Positions 11,806 through 23,400 of a DNA stretch of 64,000 bases are shown here, piece after piece (position 1 is the stretch's first letter; each line of letters starts with the position of its first letter). Source of the stretch: Charina bottae (lineage: Eukaryota; Chordata; Lepidosauria; Squamata; Charinaidae); contig JALMGJ010000019.1 of assembly GCA_023362775.1 (NCBI GenBank), forward strand, positions 4,357,501 to 4,421,500, written 5' to 3'. The position numbers were made by a program, and so were the translations under genes. The notes beneath the pieces were generated by a model. That model did not search any database. It saw only the letters and a program-made list of their open reading frames with translations, and was not told where the DNA came from.

Positions 11806-11855
11806 GTTTGCTTGCAACATTTTATTACCCAACTAGGTAACATCATCAGTGCGAG
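11806..11855 (-). ncRNA. Hammerhead-ribozyme-like motif, left arm of family A foldback
   Basis: Minus strand: canonical CTGATGA at 11849-11843, then TGTTACC pairing with GGTAATA through a short loop (stem II), then AAA, then TGCAAG, which can pair with the CTCGCA upstream of the core with one mismatch (stem I). The G of GAAA and the GTC cleavage triplet are degraded. PLE pLTRs are known to carry minimal type I hammerheads. Activity of this copy is doubtful. Confidence 0.6.
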
Positions 11856-11943
11856 TGATTGTGGGGTTTGACCCCGTTTATATATAGTAGCTTGCTGGCA
11901 GGGCAAGCTACTGTATATAAACAAGGAGCAAACCCCACACTCT

Positions 11944-11989
11944 CTTGCACTGATGATATTACCTAGTTGGGTAATAAAATGCCTGCAAG
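11944..11989 (+). ncRNA. Hammerhead-ribozyme-like motif, right arm of family A foldback
   Basis: CTGATGA at 11950-11956 is followed by stem II TATTACC / GGTAATA, an AAAA, and TGCAAG at 11984-11989, which pairs perfectly with CTTGCA at 11944-11949 as stem I. The expected GAAAC-GTC reads AAAAT-GCC, so the cleavage site has probably decayed. Confidence 0.65.
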
Positions 11990-12159
11990 CAAACAACCAA
12001 GCTCAGAGAGCACCAAGGACTCTGCAGTTCAACCCCGAGCTACAGATATTCTCTTCTATTGGAAGAGTTAAATTTTTAGTGCCCTCGAGAGGATAGAAGG
12101 GTTGGGGCCATCCAACCTTGGGGGGTGGGGGGCAGTGTTCCATATAGCAAAATCCTAGA

Positions 12160-12164
12160 TGATA

Positions 12165-12206
<42 letters not shown>

Positions 12207-12250
12207 TATATGCCACCTTACTCCCAGCAACTCTGGGCAGTTTACAAATT
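12160..12250 (-). mobile_element. L2-type 3' tail with (AAT)n
   Basis: Minus strand: ctgcccagagttgctggg followed by an (AAT)n run (plus-strand ATT at 12167-12207). It has the same 3' end signature as the tail at 11478-11560 but a different microsatellite. Confidence 0.6.
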
Positions 12251-12410
12251 GTTGAAACATTTAAAAACAAAGAAGTAACGCAAAAAATCCCCCCCAAAAA
12301 TGACACAAAACAAAACAAAGTTGGCAGATTTAAAGTGCTATTAAGTCCACTATTCCATATCTGCACTGAATTGTTCACAACATTCTATTTTGTGAATGAA
12401 AAAAGCAATA

Positions 12411-12533
12411 GGGATAGGGATAGGGATAGGGATAGGGATAGGGATAGGGATAGGGATAGGGATAGGGATAGGGATAGGGATAGGGATAGGGATAGGGATA
12501 GGGATAGGGATAGGGATAGGGATAGGGATAGGG
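12411..12533 (+). repeat. (ATAGGG)n hexamer array
   Basis: About 20 near-perfect tandem copies of gatagg/atAGGG, passing into (GA)n. The unit differs from the vertebrate telomere repeat TTAGGG at one base. Every frame gives dipeptide nonsense, so the ORFs over it are not genes. Confidence 0.95.
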
Positions 12534-12845
12534 AGAGAGAGAGAGATGAGAGAGAGACACATGGACATGGATACACATACATATATACATACATACACAT
12601 ATTTCATGAATCTTTGAAGTGGGTTGGATTGAAGCCAGAGTCAACTAACGAATTCCACCGTCAAGTGTACCTTGAAATGTAGTGTCTCTGGTCCCAATTC
12701 AGTAGCTTAATCAAAAGGCATACAATTTAATGTTTGGGAAACTGAATTGGACTGGTCATAGAATGATTTGTTCATCCTTAAATGGTACACGTGCAAAATA
12801 TTACAGTGATTCTGATATGCATTATAAAACTTTATATGCAAATGT

Positions 12846-13021
12846 GTTGTTGTTGTTTATTCGTTCAGTCGTTTCCGACTCTTCGTGACTTCATGGACCA
12901 GTCCACGCCAGAGCTTTCTGTCGGCCGTCACCATCCCCAGCTCCCCAATGGTTGAGTCCGTCACCTCCAGAATACCATCCATCCATCTTGCCCTTGGTCG
13001 GCCCCTCTTCCTTTTGCCTTA
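12846..13021 (-). mobile_element. BovB/RTE LINE 3' end (variant 2)
   Basis: Reverse-oriented copy: a (TTG)n start corresponds to the (CAA)n tail, and the minus strand encodes the end of the BovB RT protein (GRPRARWMDG-type, then a TKSR-like C-terminus). It closely resembles copies at 35673, 41698 and 48800. It is heavily 5'-truncated. Confidence 0.75.
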
Positions 13022-16000
13022 TGTGTAATGCTTGCCAAAAGCATAGAAGAAGGTAGACAGACTAATCTGTCTGTACATTCTTGGCTGGAGCTAATAAAAC
13101 AAAGGACAAACAACAACAACAACATTTCACTCCAGCCCCACCCCTTTTATTCATATGCACACTTTTATCTTCCTTTTTTTTAATCCAAAGTCACTAAACA
13201 TCAGTCTCAGAAAATGTAGCCTCACACCATTATCTTGTAATGCATTTGAGCCAAAAGCTTTACAGATTTAGCTCCCACACAGCAGTGCTCATGTTTAATA
13301 TGGTTTAAATCTATTCCAAGCTATTTTCAGAAAGCCTCCCCCCGCCCCCAGCTCTGTGTTCAGTGACATAAACACAACATATTTTATACTTCAGCATCGT
13401 CTTTTATAGTCCTTTTTGCTTGGTGAAAATGTTGTTTTGTAATTAGTGAATGTAAAGGAAATTAGCTGTTTGTGTTACAACAAACAGTTTTCTGTCATTG
13501 GGAACCAAAATAATTCTGCCAACTCACAGTCATCCTTTCTGAGGTCTAGATAATTATTTTGATAAAGGGAAAAAAATGTGATATTTTCATGTTCAAGAAA
13601 CTAAGATTGGAGGCTGTTGAGCCATGGTGGACAACAATGGCAAGGAAGATAGGAGAATGCAGGCAAATGTGTTGAAAATATATCAGGAGCTGCACAGGAG
13701 ACATCACTGGGCCACATTTCGCCCATGGATTGTGAGTTGTGTATTGTGCACCTATGTTTTAGGCTGGCTTCAGCTAAATTTTCCCATTAAAGGGCATGAT
13801 GGAGAACTGGTAGAGCTTTGGATCCCTCAGAACTAGGACCTTCCCTATCCTGACCATTCTATATCATTAATCCTCTTCCCCTTTCCCACATCAGAATTCT
13901 CACATGAGAGATAAAACTATGTTGTTAATAATGGAAACCAATTATCAGAATTTGTTTCAGAACTTAGAGCTTTTTCTAGAACAGAGAATAGGAAATCTCA
14001 TTTATGTTTTGACCCTTGGGTTCTTATCTTGCAGGCTAGACAATGTCTTTTCTAGATCCAGCCAAGATCCATTCAAGAAATGGGCCAAGATCCATCTAGA
14101 AATGCCTGAAAAGCCTGATCTTTGTGAATATCTCCACTCTTGAATTGAATGGCAGGAATTGAATGACATTAACAGCAACAATACATAAAAATGAGATGGA
14201 ATCCAAACACGTCTATCCATTTTAGTCCACCTTGCCTTGCAATCTGTCCTTAGAATTTATACTGTGGCAGTACACAGATGAACTATTTAGCTATATGGCA
14301 GTAAATAATCTTTGACAAATCTATAGCCTATAAATTATCCTATTCCTTTAAAGATCTAAACTACTGATGTCATGCATCTTTTCCATCTCCCTCCTTCTCT
14401 CTCTTTATAGTTAATACCATACATTAATTATACTAATAAGGCCTCAGGCTGAGAATGTCTTCTAAATAGCTTTACATGTGCCATAAATTAAAAATAGCAT
14501 GTACTGTTAGCTTTCATAACATTACTAGTAACTGTAATCACACTGTTACAAATAGGAGTAGTACCTTTTTATTACAACTATTGCTAATACTATGAGTGCT
14601 GTCCTACTCTTAATTTATTTCATTCAATAAGTTTGCACTCAGAATTTGCCTGATGATGAAGTCTGAGGCAATATTTTTTTTAACCTTCTCTCAGCAAGGA
14701 AGAGTACCAGTTGCCATTCAAAAAATATGCAAAACCCACTTTAAACCATTTGCAGTAAAAAGTAACAACTGCAAATAGTATTTGTGTGTGTGTGTGGCAG
14801 CTACCAATCCTTTGCTCAACAAGATGTTACGGTAACCTGATATAGTGTAAAATGTGCTGAGATTTTATTCTATTTATTTTCCTTCTGTTCAGAAAGGAAG
14901 ATGGTAAGATGCCTATTTCCAATCCAATGTTATCATTTGATTCTGTTGTAGCTTTGGAGTAGTTATTATTAAATTAGTACAGTTAATCTGTCCTTCTCTT
15001 GCAACATCACATTTTTGTGTAATTCTTTTCCAGACATCAACCTAGGACAAGAAACATGATTAGCCCTCTTTAAAATGAAAACCTTTTTTTCTTTTATTGA
15101 ATCTCCAATGGCTTAAACTATTTGAACATTAGAGTGTTAATATTTTTAATCAGCATTGTATAAATACAACTGTACAGTGTACTATGTAAGTTTTATAATA
15201 ATAATATTTAAAAATCATTAAAAAATCAAAATTTTAAATTTTAAAAAATGGAAAGCTACGGTAACCTTAATACCTTTCATGTGTTGCTATAGGAAGAATA
15301 CTGGATTCAGGAGTCAACAGGGTCTGTTCTCCTCTCACATTGGGTATCTCAGGACCAGCCAGTTATGAGATGATGTGATAAGGAAAGGGCCACATTGAAC
15401 TTAGTAAGTATGGCTAGAAGCACTGGGAATGCTGTGGAATTGGTCTGGTGAAGCTGTTGCTAAGATCCAGAGACAAGAAAGGAGAAGACTGCGATGACCA
15501 GCCATGTTGACTTTAAACTAAAGATAGTTATTCTGTGGTGTGCAAGACAACAGGATCATGTCATCTGAAGGGCTGCCTCGAAAACGTCCAAGTAGGGTTT
15601 TGGGAGAAGAATGTTGACCTCTTCTATTCTTCCACACGTCAGTTTCATTTCTCTCTCTAAAGACAACAGGCATGTATGCTTGCAGAGACATACATGGTAT
15701 GTATGTGTCCATGTGTGTGTGTGTGTGCGCCCACACACATATACACATACAGACATGCACATACACATAATCTGTCCAAAGTTCCTCTTGGCAATTTTTA
15801 AAAAATAACTATTTAAAGGAGTTTTATTCTTGGTAGTATCTTTAATTATTGATTGTTGGAATCTGTTCTTCCAGTTCATTCATATTTCATATGTCTATTG
15901 TATCAAACTATAGCTATCTGTAGCTACTGATCTATATCCAGAGATGTATATTTTAAAACAATTTTATTTTTAAAAAAGAATCTGTAGCCATTTGTACTTT

Positions 16001-16575
16001 ACAAAATTCCTTAATACAGTGTATAGAACTTTTATACAAACCTTCCTTAATATTTGGTTTTGAATGAATATGTTGCAGTGGTATATTCTTTTTATATACT
16101 GTATATATTTAATCAGTGTATCCTTTTATTTAAACAAGTTGTCCTCTCATGCACACTTTTTAAAAAACACATGTAACATAGAAACACTTCTAACATACAA
16201 ATGCAATTTACACAAATGTATTCCCTTTTTAAGGTACATTTTTCACAAATGTTTTATGCAGACATTTGTTTAGATAATATTGGGTCTTAATTGTCTTTCC
16301 TTGTTGCTTCTGTCTATTTTATGTGCTGATTTGCTCCCTTAAAAATCCAAGGCGGATTTACATGTTCAGTATATATGCATAAAGTACAAACATTCAGACT
16401 GATTAAATATATAATAAAAATACAGTCAGGAACTGTGATTTGCTGAGCTTCATACAAACTTTGCAGTATTGCAATGTCCCATGATTTATCTTAGCTCAGT
16501 GGGAGCTTTTCCACAACCAAAGTATACTCTTATGTATTTTATTATTGATATCAGTGAAAGATAAAGTAGAGTGAT
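13022..16575. other. No recognised feature apart from simple repeats
   Basis: A short (CAA)n run lies at 13108-13125, and a (GT)n / (CA)n patch lies at about 15711-15760. ORFs at 13624-13836 and 13904-14143 are short, lack known motifs and have no supporting context, so I do not call them genes. Confidence 0.5.
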
Positions 16576-16909
16576 GAAAATCCATTTCAGACTTCCGGGG
16601 GAGCAATGGCGTATTGAAGATGACTCCGCACTAGCGGAGCTGACTGCCACAGCTGAAGGAGGAGTCGGTGAATGGATCAGCTCCTCAAACCCCACTCTGG
16701 ATCAAGGAAAGGAATAGGATTACTCACAAGTTTGCTCCATACAGAGGCACCCTGCACAGAGATCCCAAAATAGTGATCTCCACTGGGTTTGAGAGCTCTG
16801 GGAGAAGGGGAAAAATCATCTTGCCTAAGCTGCGGTTTGGCGCCTTCAAATGGACACTGGGTTCGCTCACTTCCTCTCTTAACTATTTTAGGAAACTACT
16901 TATTATTGA

Positions 16910-17234
16910 GGGGCGCGATGGCTCAGTGGGTAAGATGCCAGGCTTGTTGATCGGAAGATCGCAAGTTTGGAGGTTCGAGACCCTAGCCCCATGTGACAGA
17001 GTGAGCTCCCGCACTAGTCCCAGCTCTTGCCAACCTAGCAATTTGAAAGCACGCAAATGCAAGTAGATGAATAGGTACCGCTTCAGTGGGAAGGTAACAG
17101 CATTCCACATGCATCATGCTGGCCACATGACTGCAGAAGCGTCTTCGGACAACGCTGGCTCTTTGGCTAACAAATGGAGATGAGCAGCTGCCCCTAGAGT
17201 CAGACACGACTGTTTGGGGGAACCTTTACTTTTA
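16910..17234 (+). mobile_element. Sauria-type tRNA-derived SINE (nested)
   Basis: The tRNA-like head has an A box (GGCTCAGTGG) and B box (GGTTCGAGACC), a conserved body, and a BovB-like tail with a gtcagacacgac motif ending in aacctttacttttaa. A 12-bp target duplication, ACTTATTATTGA, lies at 16898-16909 and 17235-17246. Such SINEs depend on BovB-type LINEs for movement, and BovB copies are present in this window. Confidence 0.85.
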
Positions 17235-17616
17235 ACTTATTATTGATCTTTTGGATGATAAGAACCTTCTGAAGGGCAAGTTTCATCACACCGGGAGAAT
17301 TTCCTTCTATCTTGGATGAAAGAAGTTTTATGTAAGTTTAAAGATTAAATGTAAAATTTTTAATTTTTGGAAAACAGCAAAAGAATGTCTAGAATATTGA
17401 TTTTGGAAAGTTAAGGGGCCAGATGGACTTGAAAGAATATTTCCTGTGGATTGTTTAAAAGATTATAAAAGTATATATGAATATTATGAAATTGACTGCA
17501 AGAAATCCTCCCGTGGAAACTTGCTGATTGGAGAATAAACATATGATAAAGGTTGACTAGAGGGAAACCAAGAGAACTAAAGATTACAATTAAAGGAGAA
17601 GAGAGATATTAAAACA

Positions 17617-18120
17617 ATGGCGCAATATTATCTGACTATAGAAGAAATTAAGGCTGTCTGGGAACAATGTACACAGAAATTACTTTCAAGATTGTCTGCC
17701 AATATGGAAATGGATATAACAGAGGTTTCAGAAGAGGAACAAACTTTACAGGATAAAATAGAGACTGAGGCTGTTTTGAAGGTGGATTTGAAAACTGATT
17801 TTTAAAAAATGCCAGACTACAAGAGTGATATGGAAGAAGATGGTGTGGATTTGAAAATGGATTTAAAAATTATAGACTATAAGAGTGACATAGAAAAAGA
17901 TGCCACAGTGGATTTACAAATGAAACTGGCTGATGTTTTAATAACTAAAAGGGACATAAAAATAACAAATCAAAAGAGTGACTTGCTTAACTTTTTCATT
18001 TTGGACTTACAAAAGGGACCTGTTAAACAACTGAAGCTGTTCCTGAGAGGAGACAAAGAGAAAATGATAAGAAATCAACTTGTGGGACTCTATTTGTCAG
18101 GATTAAAGACCAGGTTTTAA
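17617..18120 (+). pseudogene. Acidic repeat-containing ORF of short L1-like element 2
   Basis: One frame runs from Met 17617 to the stop at 18118-18120, broken only by an in-frame TAA at 17803-17805. The N-terminus (MAQYYLTIEEIKAVWEQC) looks helical. After residue 40 the protein is acidic and contains degenerate repeats of the type DYKSDxEKDxxVDLKMxLK near residues 65 and 88. I know no domain of this kind. It sits where L1 ORF1 would be. It may be a divergent coiled-coil ORF1 or an element-specific protein; translation is unproven. Confidence 0.4.
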
Positions 18121-18717
18121 AAAACTAAATGCAAGGGCTATGAAGTGAACTTACTTGATCAGGGTTAAAATATATATACTGTCATTTCTGGTTGCTATTA
18201 ATGGAATTTCTTTATGATCAGGACTGAATGACAATGCTTTAAAGATTTGTTTATAACTGGGGAGAGATTTCTTTTGCTTTATTTCTTAGAGAAAGTGATA
18301 AGTTGGAAAACAAAATGGATTTATTTCGTTAAAGTTAATATATATATGTTATTTCTGGTAGCTCTTAATGGACTTTTGCTGAATAGAACTGAATGATGAG
18401 TTTTTATAATTCGTTTATTGATAAGAGATGAGTTATGGGAAGAAGAGATCTTTTTTATTATTACTATTAATATTGAAATACTAGAGAAGGTGTTAAGTTA
18501 TACTTATCTGGAGGGAGGGGGAGCTACTTTTATATTTCTTCTTTTCTTTTCTTTTCTTTTCTTTTCTTTTCTTTTTCCTTTCCTTTTTTCTCTCTCTTTG
18601 CGCATTTCTTTTTCTTTTCTCACTTTTTTATATTTCTTTTAGTTTGTATTACTCTTTTATCTTTGTATTTGTAAACATTAATAAAATTATTACAAAAAAA
18701 AGGAAAATCCATTTCAG

Positions 18718-19149
18718 TACTGCCAAGAGACACAAATTATACATAATAGATCTATAGATATCTATAGCTTCTATAGATCTACTTTGGTTTTGATAAAACA
18801 AACTGTGTTTTCACCATCACAGCAAAAATGAATTGTGGAATATCTATTTCTGCTCCCTGCCAGGAAAATCCTTATTATGAGAAAGTTGAGCAGAATATTA
18901 TCTCATATTTCCAGAATCCTTTTAGGTATGCAGTATATTTTTAATTTTTTAAAAAGTGGGTAGTTAGGTGGGGAAGAAAGAAGAAAACAGGAGGGGAAAA
19001 AACCACACCCCAAAATTGTATCTCTCTGACTTGCAGGTTTTGTGAAATTGTGTTCTTTATCTTTTTTCTTCAGATATTCAGTATATGTCTCTACACATAC
19101 ACTCATGTTATAAATTACATTATAAACATTTAAGTCAGTTTATTTAACT
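18718..19149. other. No recognised feature
   Basis: AT-rich spacer between the L1-like element and the L2 LINE. No motif or repeat end seen. Confidence 0.5.
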
Positions 19150-20765
19150 ATGTCCCACCTGGCTAGTAAAAGCCTCCCGGGAGGTGACGTGTGCGTGAGT
19201 ACTGGTGGTGACTAATGCATCTCTGGAAGATGGGGTTGTGCCCCAGCCTTTTAAAGAGGCTGTGGTTTGCTCCCTCCTTAAGAAGCCATCACTGGATCCC
19301 ACCCTGATGGACAGTTTTTGTCCTGTCTCCAACCTCCACCTTTTGGGGAAGGTTGTTGAGAAGGTGGTCGCACTGCAGCTCCAGAGGATCCTGGACGAAA
19401 CAGATTATCTGGACCCCTTCCTGTCAGGATTCAGGCCTGGATATGGGATGGAAACGGCATTGGTTGCGCTGTTCAATTATCTCTGGCGGGAGCGGGATGG
19501 AGGGTGTGCAACCTTCCTGGCTCTACTTGACCTCTTGGCAGCTTTCGATACCATCGACCATGTTATCCTTCTGGGGCGGCTTTGGGGGTTGGGGGGGGCA
19601 CTGTGTTGTCCTGGTTTACCTCCTTCCTCCGGGGCTATTTCTAGTCGGTGTTGATTGGGGGTGAGAGGTCCCGCCCTTGGCCCCTGCTTTGTGGAGTGCC
19701 ACAGGGGTCGATGCTCTCTCCGCTCCTGTTTAACATCTACATGAAGCCGCTGGGTGAGATCATCCATCACCATGGGGTAAGGTAAGATATTATCAGTATG
19801 CTGATGATACTCAGTTATAAATCTCATGGTGAGTTAAGCGATGCCGCGACCGCCCTTTCCCGGTGCCTGAAGGCTGTTGAGGTCTTGATGGGGAGCAACA
19901 GGTTGAAGTTGAACCCTGGCAAGGTGGAATGCCTGTGGGTTCGGGGCTCTTTGGTTTCCAGAGAATTGCCATCTTTGGTCTTGGATGGTGTTGCACTGCC
20001 CCAGACAGACCCTGTGCGTAACCTGCTCAAACAGCAGGGGGCAGTTGTGGCCAGGAGAGCCTTTGCACAAGTGTGTGTTGTGTGCCAGCTACACCCATTC
20101 CTGGACCAACAGGCCCTTCTCACAGTCACCCACGCCCTAGTCACCTCCCGTTTGGACTGTTGTAATGCGCTCTACATTGGGCTGCCCTTGAAAAGTATCC
20201 AGAAGCTTCAATTTGTTCAAAATGCAGCGGCCCATATAGTTTTGTGCAAGCCTAGACTTGCCCATGTGTCACCTCTTTTGCAGGAGCTGCATTGGTTGCC
20301 AATTTGCTTCTGGGTCCAATTCAATGTTCTGGTTATCACCTTTAAAACTCTACATGGCTTGGGGCCAGGTTATTTGCAGGACCACCTTTCCCCAGTTACA
20401 TCCAACTGGCCCACCAGAGCAGGGAGGCAGGCCATGTTGTGGTTCCCTTCAGTTAGGGAGGTACATCTACTGGGGCCAAGCAAAAGGGCCGCCTCCATGG
20501 TGGCCCCCTCCCTTTGGAACATCATCCCCCCAGATATCAGATTGGCCCCCTCATTGCTCCTGTTCCAGAAGGCCCTGAAGACGTGGTTTTGTCAATGGGC
20601 CTGGGGACCCCAAGTTGCTTCGGAGCCAATCAAGTGGCTTGTACGAATGTGTTTGCTGCTGCTGGGGGGGATGTTTATTGTGTTTTTATGGGTTTTAATT
20701 CTGTAAGCCGCCCAGAGTCACCGTGTGTGACTTGGGCAGCCTTATAAATCTGTTTAATAAATAAA
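19150..20765 (+). mobile_element. L2 LINE, 5'-truncated
   Basis: It enters within the RT region and runs to the L2 3' end: gtaagccgcccagagtcacc at 20703-20722, then an (AATAA)n tail at 20754-20768. The internal order matches reptilian L2: RT motifs, then the C-terminal domain, then a short 3' UTR. No clear target duplication found. Confidence 0.9.
19205..20706 (+). pseudogene. L2 reverse transcriptase and C-terminal domain remnant
   Basis: The first frame (19205-19654) holds VSNLHLLGKVVEKVVALQLQ, FLSGFRPGYGMETALVALF and LLDLLAAFDTIDHVILLGRL, the conserved L2 RT core. A second frame (19798-20706) starts at the degraded catalytic region (the plus strand still encodes YADDTQL-like residues at about 19796-19815) and contains SRLDCCNALYIGLPLKSIQK and LHGLGPGYLQDHLSP, typical of the L2 C-terminal domain. 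Frameshifts between about 19600 and 19800 inactivate it. Confidence 0.88.
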
Positions 20766-21770
20766 TAAGAAAAAAGTGGGAAATAAACATATGGACTAGA
20801 TATCTGTGTGCAATATAGATATCTGGGTAATTAGATATATTGCATAAAAATATAAAGCTTCTGTGATGTACATGGATTGATTGATTACAATTGTTTGTAA
20901 CAAAGAACTAACACTTTCCCTTCATCTTCTAGGGTTAAATCCAGAAAGGATCAAAATACAGATTGGCATAGAGGATGACCAGCAAACATGCTGAGTATTT
21001 CATTTTCAAGCCCCTGGGCCCTTTTTATAACATTATGCTATACCTTATTTGTCTGAGATTCAAGTTTCCAGTATTTCTGCATTAAATGCACTTTGAGCTT
21101 TAACTGGCAGGTATTAATTACTAAATATGTTTTAGATGAGCCTTCTAGAAATGTTGGGCAGCCTCCCCCACATATACACACACATATACACAATATCAGA
21201 TTTGGTCTCTCTTGTATCTTCATGTTTGTGAATCTATCAAGATTAGTACTAATTGGGTTTTTTTGAAGTATGCTAAAAATATTGTAACACTGCCAATCAC
21301 TGCAAAAAATTATGGCAACCAATTGCAATTTGCCACTACCCATGATTTTCCCTAATATAATGCATTTTTCTACAGACTTTTCTCTAATGTATGTTCTTAA
21401 TTCCAGTGTTATATTTGGAAAAGTGTGAATTTCAAATGACGATTAGGTTTCACTTTATATATTAGTTCAAAAGTATTTCTGCATTCAGAGGCAAACTAAA
21501 TGAACTTCTCTTCCACCTCTAGCATTTTGAGGGTGCTGGGCTAAATGAGCTTTTTCCACAATGTCATTTCATTCAGACTTTTATTTTGATGAAGTTATCT
21601 TGGATTTTATGTCATTCTGAATTGCCCTGGAATTGATACATTGAAGGGTGATAAATAAATAATCCTGAAATTGATATAGGGTGAAAATATTGGACCCCAT
21701 TGTAATTTCATAGGAAAGGAATGAGTAAATCATCATTTTGTTGGAAATGCAATGAGTAGAATTATATATA
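20766..21770. other. No recognised feature
   Basis: AT-rich DNA. The 101-residue minus-strand ORF at 21038-21343 has no recognisable motif and no neighbours that support it. Confidence 0.5.
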
Positions 21771-21862
21771 CAGTGTGTGTGTGTGTGTGTGTGTATGTAT
21801 GCGTGTGTATATATACATGTATGTATGTATGTATATACTGTATATACACACACACACACATA
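21771..21862. repeat. (GT)n, (TATG)n and (CA)n microsatellite
   Basis: Compound dinucleotide and tetranucleotide repeats directly abut the truncated 5' edge of the next L2 copy. Confidence 0.9.
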
Positions 21863-22612
21863 TATGTTTGAAGGGGAGGCCCTTCAAACAGTTACTCATG
21901 CACTTGTTATCTCCCATATAGATTATTGCAACACGCTCTACATGGGGCTACCCTTGAAGAGTATCCAGAAGCTACAGCTGGTCCAGAATGCGGCCGCGCG
22001 AGCTACTGTTGGTGCCCTGAGATCGGCACACATAACACCCTTACTGCGCAAGCTCCATTGAGTACCGGTTTGCTTCTAGGTCCAATTCAAGGTGTTGGTT
22101 ATCACCTTTAAAGCCCTACATGGCATGGGTCCAGGTTACCTGAGGGACCATCTTATCTTCATTACATCAACCCGTCCCACCCGGTCATGCAGAGAGGGCA
22201 TGTTACGGACCCCGTCTATAAGAAAATTCTGTTTGGCGGGGTCCAGGAAGTGGGCCTTCTCTGCAGTGGCTCCCGCCCTTTGGAACATCCTGCCCCGAGA
22301 GGTGAGGTTTGCCCCATCGCTCCTGACCTTCTGGATGAACCTAAAAACTTGGCTCTGCCACCTTGCTTGGGGCCTGGAGGGGAATAGCTACTCTTTGGGA
22401 TGGGTAGTGCCTTAGAGTGCTCCTCACACATATGGACTGTATTAGATCTTTCTGCCACTTAGATTTTATTCTTATTTTATAACTATTTAATAACTGTATT
22501 TATATTTTACATATTGTACTTGTATTTTATGATTATTGTTTTAACAGAACATTTTATTGTAAACTGCCCAGAGTCCCTCCTTTGGAGAGAGATGGGCGGT
22601 GATAAAAATTTG
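21863..22612 (+). mobile_element. L2 LINE 3' third
   Basis: It encodes the L2 C-terminal region in broken frames (SHIDYCNTLYMGLPLKSIQK near 21905, then LHGMGPGYLRDHL near 22118) and ends with aaactgcccagagtccctcc and gggcggtgataaaaattt. A simple (ACACAT)n repeat follows at 22613-22640 in place of a poly(A). It is closely related to the copy at 19150-20765. Confidence 0.88.
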
Positions 22613-22640
22613 ATACACATACACATACACATACACATAC

Positions 22641-22990
22641 TCCCAGCTTAGGAGTCACAGTCCCGAGTGCCCCTACCACCACTGGGACCACTTTGGACTT
22701 GACTTTCCACATCCTCTATAGTTCCTCCTTCAGGCCCTGGTTCTTCTCCAGCTTCTCATTTTCCTTCTTCCTGATATTGCTGTCACTTGGCACCACTACA
22801 TCTATCACCACCACTGTCTTCTGGTCCTTGTCTACTACAGTGTCTGGTTGATTGGCCAATACCTACATGTCCATCTGGATCTGGAAGTCCCACAACCCTT
22901 AGCCCTGTTATTCTCCGTGACCTTCTGTGGAATTTCCCATCTGGACTCGGGCCTAACCCATACACTGTGCAGATGTTCTTGTTAGCCAGC
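22641..22990 (-). pseudogene. R4/Dong-like LINE C-terminus with restriction-like endonuclease
   Basis: On the minus strand, frames read QPDTVVDKDQKTVVVIDVVV, then PSDSNIRKKENEKLEKNQGL and PVVVGALGTVTPKLG. The spaced PD...ID pattern followed by a Lys/Glu-rich helix is that of the PD-(D/E)XK endonuclease found C-terminal to the RT in R2/R4-group LINEs. A TAG (EEL then stop) breaks the frame. The RT is missing. Clade is inferred from the domain type; R4 elements are known in lizards. Confidence 0.6.
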
Positions 22991-23024
22991 TACTTGTTTG
23001 TGCCATTCAGTGTATTCTGTTCCT

Positions 23025-23400
23025 GCCTCTGGCTGGACAGCGTAGTGGTTAGTGTACCGCCCTTTGATGTGGGAGACCGGGCTTCAAATCCTGGCTGGTG
23101 CCTACGATACCAGTAGGAGTCCTTAGGCAAAGACCCCTAACGCTTCACCTAAATATGAGAGTGACACGAACCAAGAGAGTCATTGTCAGGTTCGCCCCAG
23201 TGTGAATCCTGCCATGAGCTGGCAAAAGGGCTCAGAAGCTCATGTCAGCGAGGGAGCGCAGGGAGTGGGGGAAGCGCATTCCACTGGAGCACCAGAAGGC
23301 ATTAGAGACTGTTTAGGCGATCGTCAGGGTCGAGCACCTGCAAGCGCAAGGAAGGGGCTGGGACAGAGTGGGAAAGATGGACATTGACATCAACGGGATG
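23025..23400 (+). mobile_element. tRNA-headed SINE-like repeat
   Basis: The head at about 23037-23105 has an A-box-like tagtggttagtg and a B-box-like ggcttcaaatcc at tRNA spacing but does not fold as an intact tRNA. The body to about 23400 is GC-richer than its surroundings and unlike the Sauria SINE copies. No tail or target duplication identified, so the limits are approximate. Confidence 0.5.

Larger units (their letters stand above)
11779..12060. mobile_element. Foldback PLE-derived element, family A
   Basis: Two copies of one Penelope-like 3' end are joined as an inverted repeat. The left arm reads on the minus strand, the right arm on the plus strand, and the centre (about 11877-11921) is itself palindromic. 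The outer ends match the plus-strand PLE end at 49915-50165 and the minus-strand PLE at 51066-52460. Flanking direct repeats at 11766-11778 and 12061-12073 differ at one base of 13, so the palindrome inserted as a unit of about 282 bp. Each arm carries a hammerhead-like core. Confidence 0.8.
16591..18702 (+). mobile_element. Short L1-like non-autonomous element, copy 2
   Basis: It begins with ACTTCCGGGGG, the L1-style 5' end also seen at 55782 and, inverted, at 40603. A GC-rich leader, one interrupted ORF (17617-18120), an AT-rich stretch, a (TTTTC)n tract and AATAAA with poly(A) at about 18680-18702 follow. A perfect 15-bp target duplication flanks it (16576-16590 and 18703-18717). A Sauria SINE (16910-17234) is inserted in the leader. 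There is no endonuclease or RT. Without the SINE it is about 1.8 kb. Confidence 0.85.

Noticed and set aside
12411..12533. Interstitial telomere
   Set aside because: The unit is ATAGGG throughout; no TTAGGG units seen.
12396..12682. ORFs of repeated Arg-Asp, Ile-Gly, Pro-Tyr or Ser-Leu on both strands
   Set aside because: They are six-frame readings of the (ATAGGG)n array; composition follows the hexamer, not coding constraint.
13624..14143. Two adjacent short plus-strand ORFs as a possible host exon
   Set aside because: No recognisable domain, no convincing splice context, and different frames.
19477..20144. Minus-strand ORFs opposite the L2 LINE
   Set aside because: Shadows of the L2 coding strand; the plus strand carries the RT motifs.
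21038..21343. 101-residue minus-strand ORF as a small secreted protein
   Set aside because: Part of it is a CA-rich simple stretch; no motif or context.
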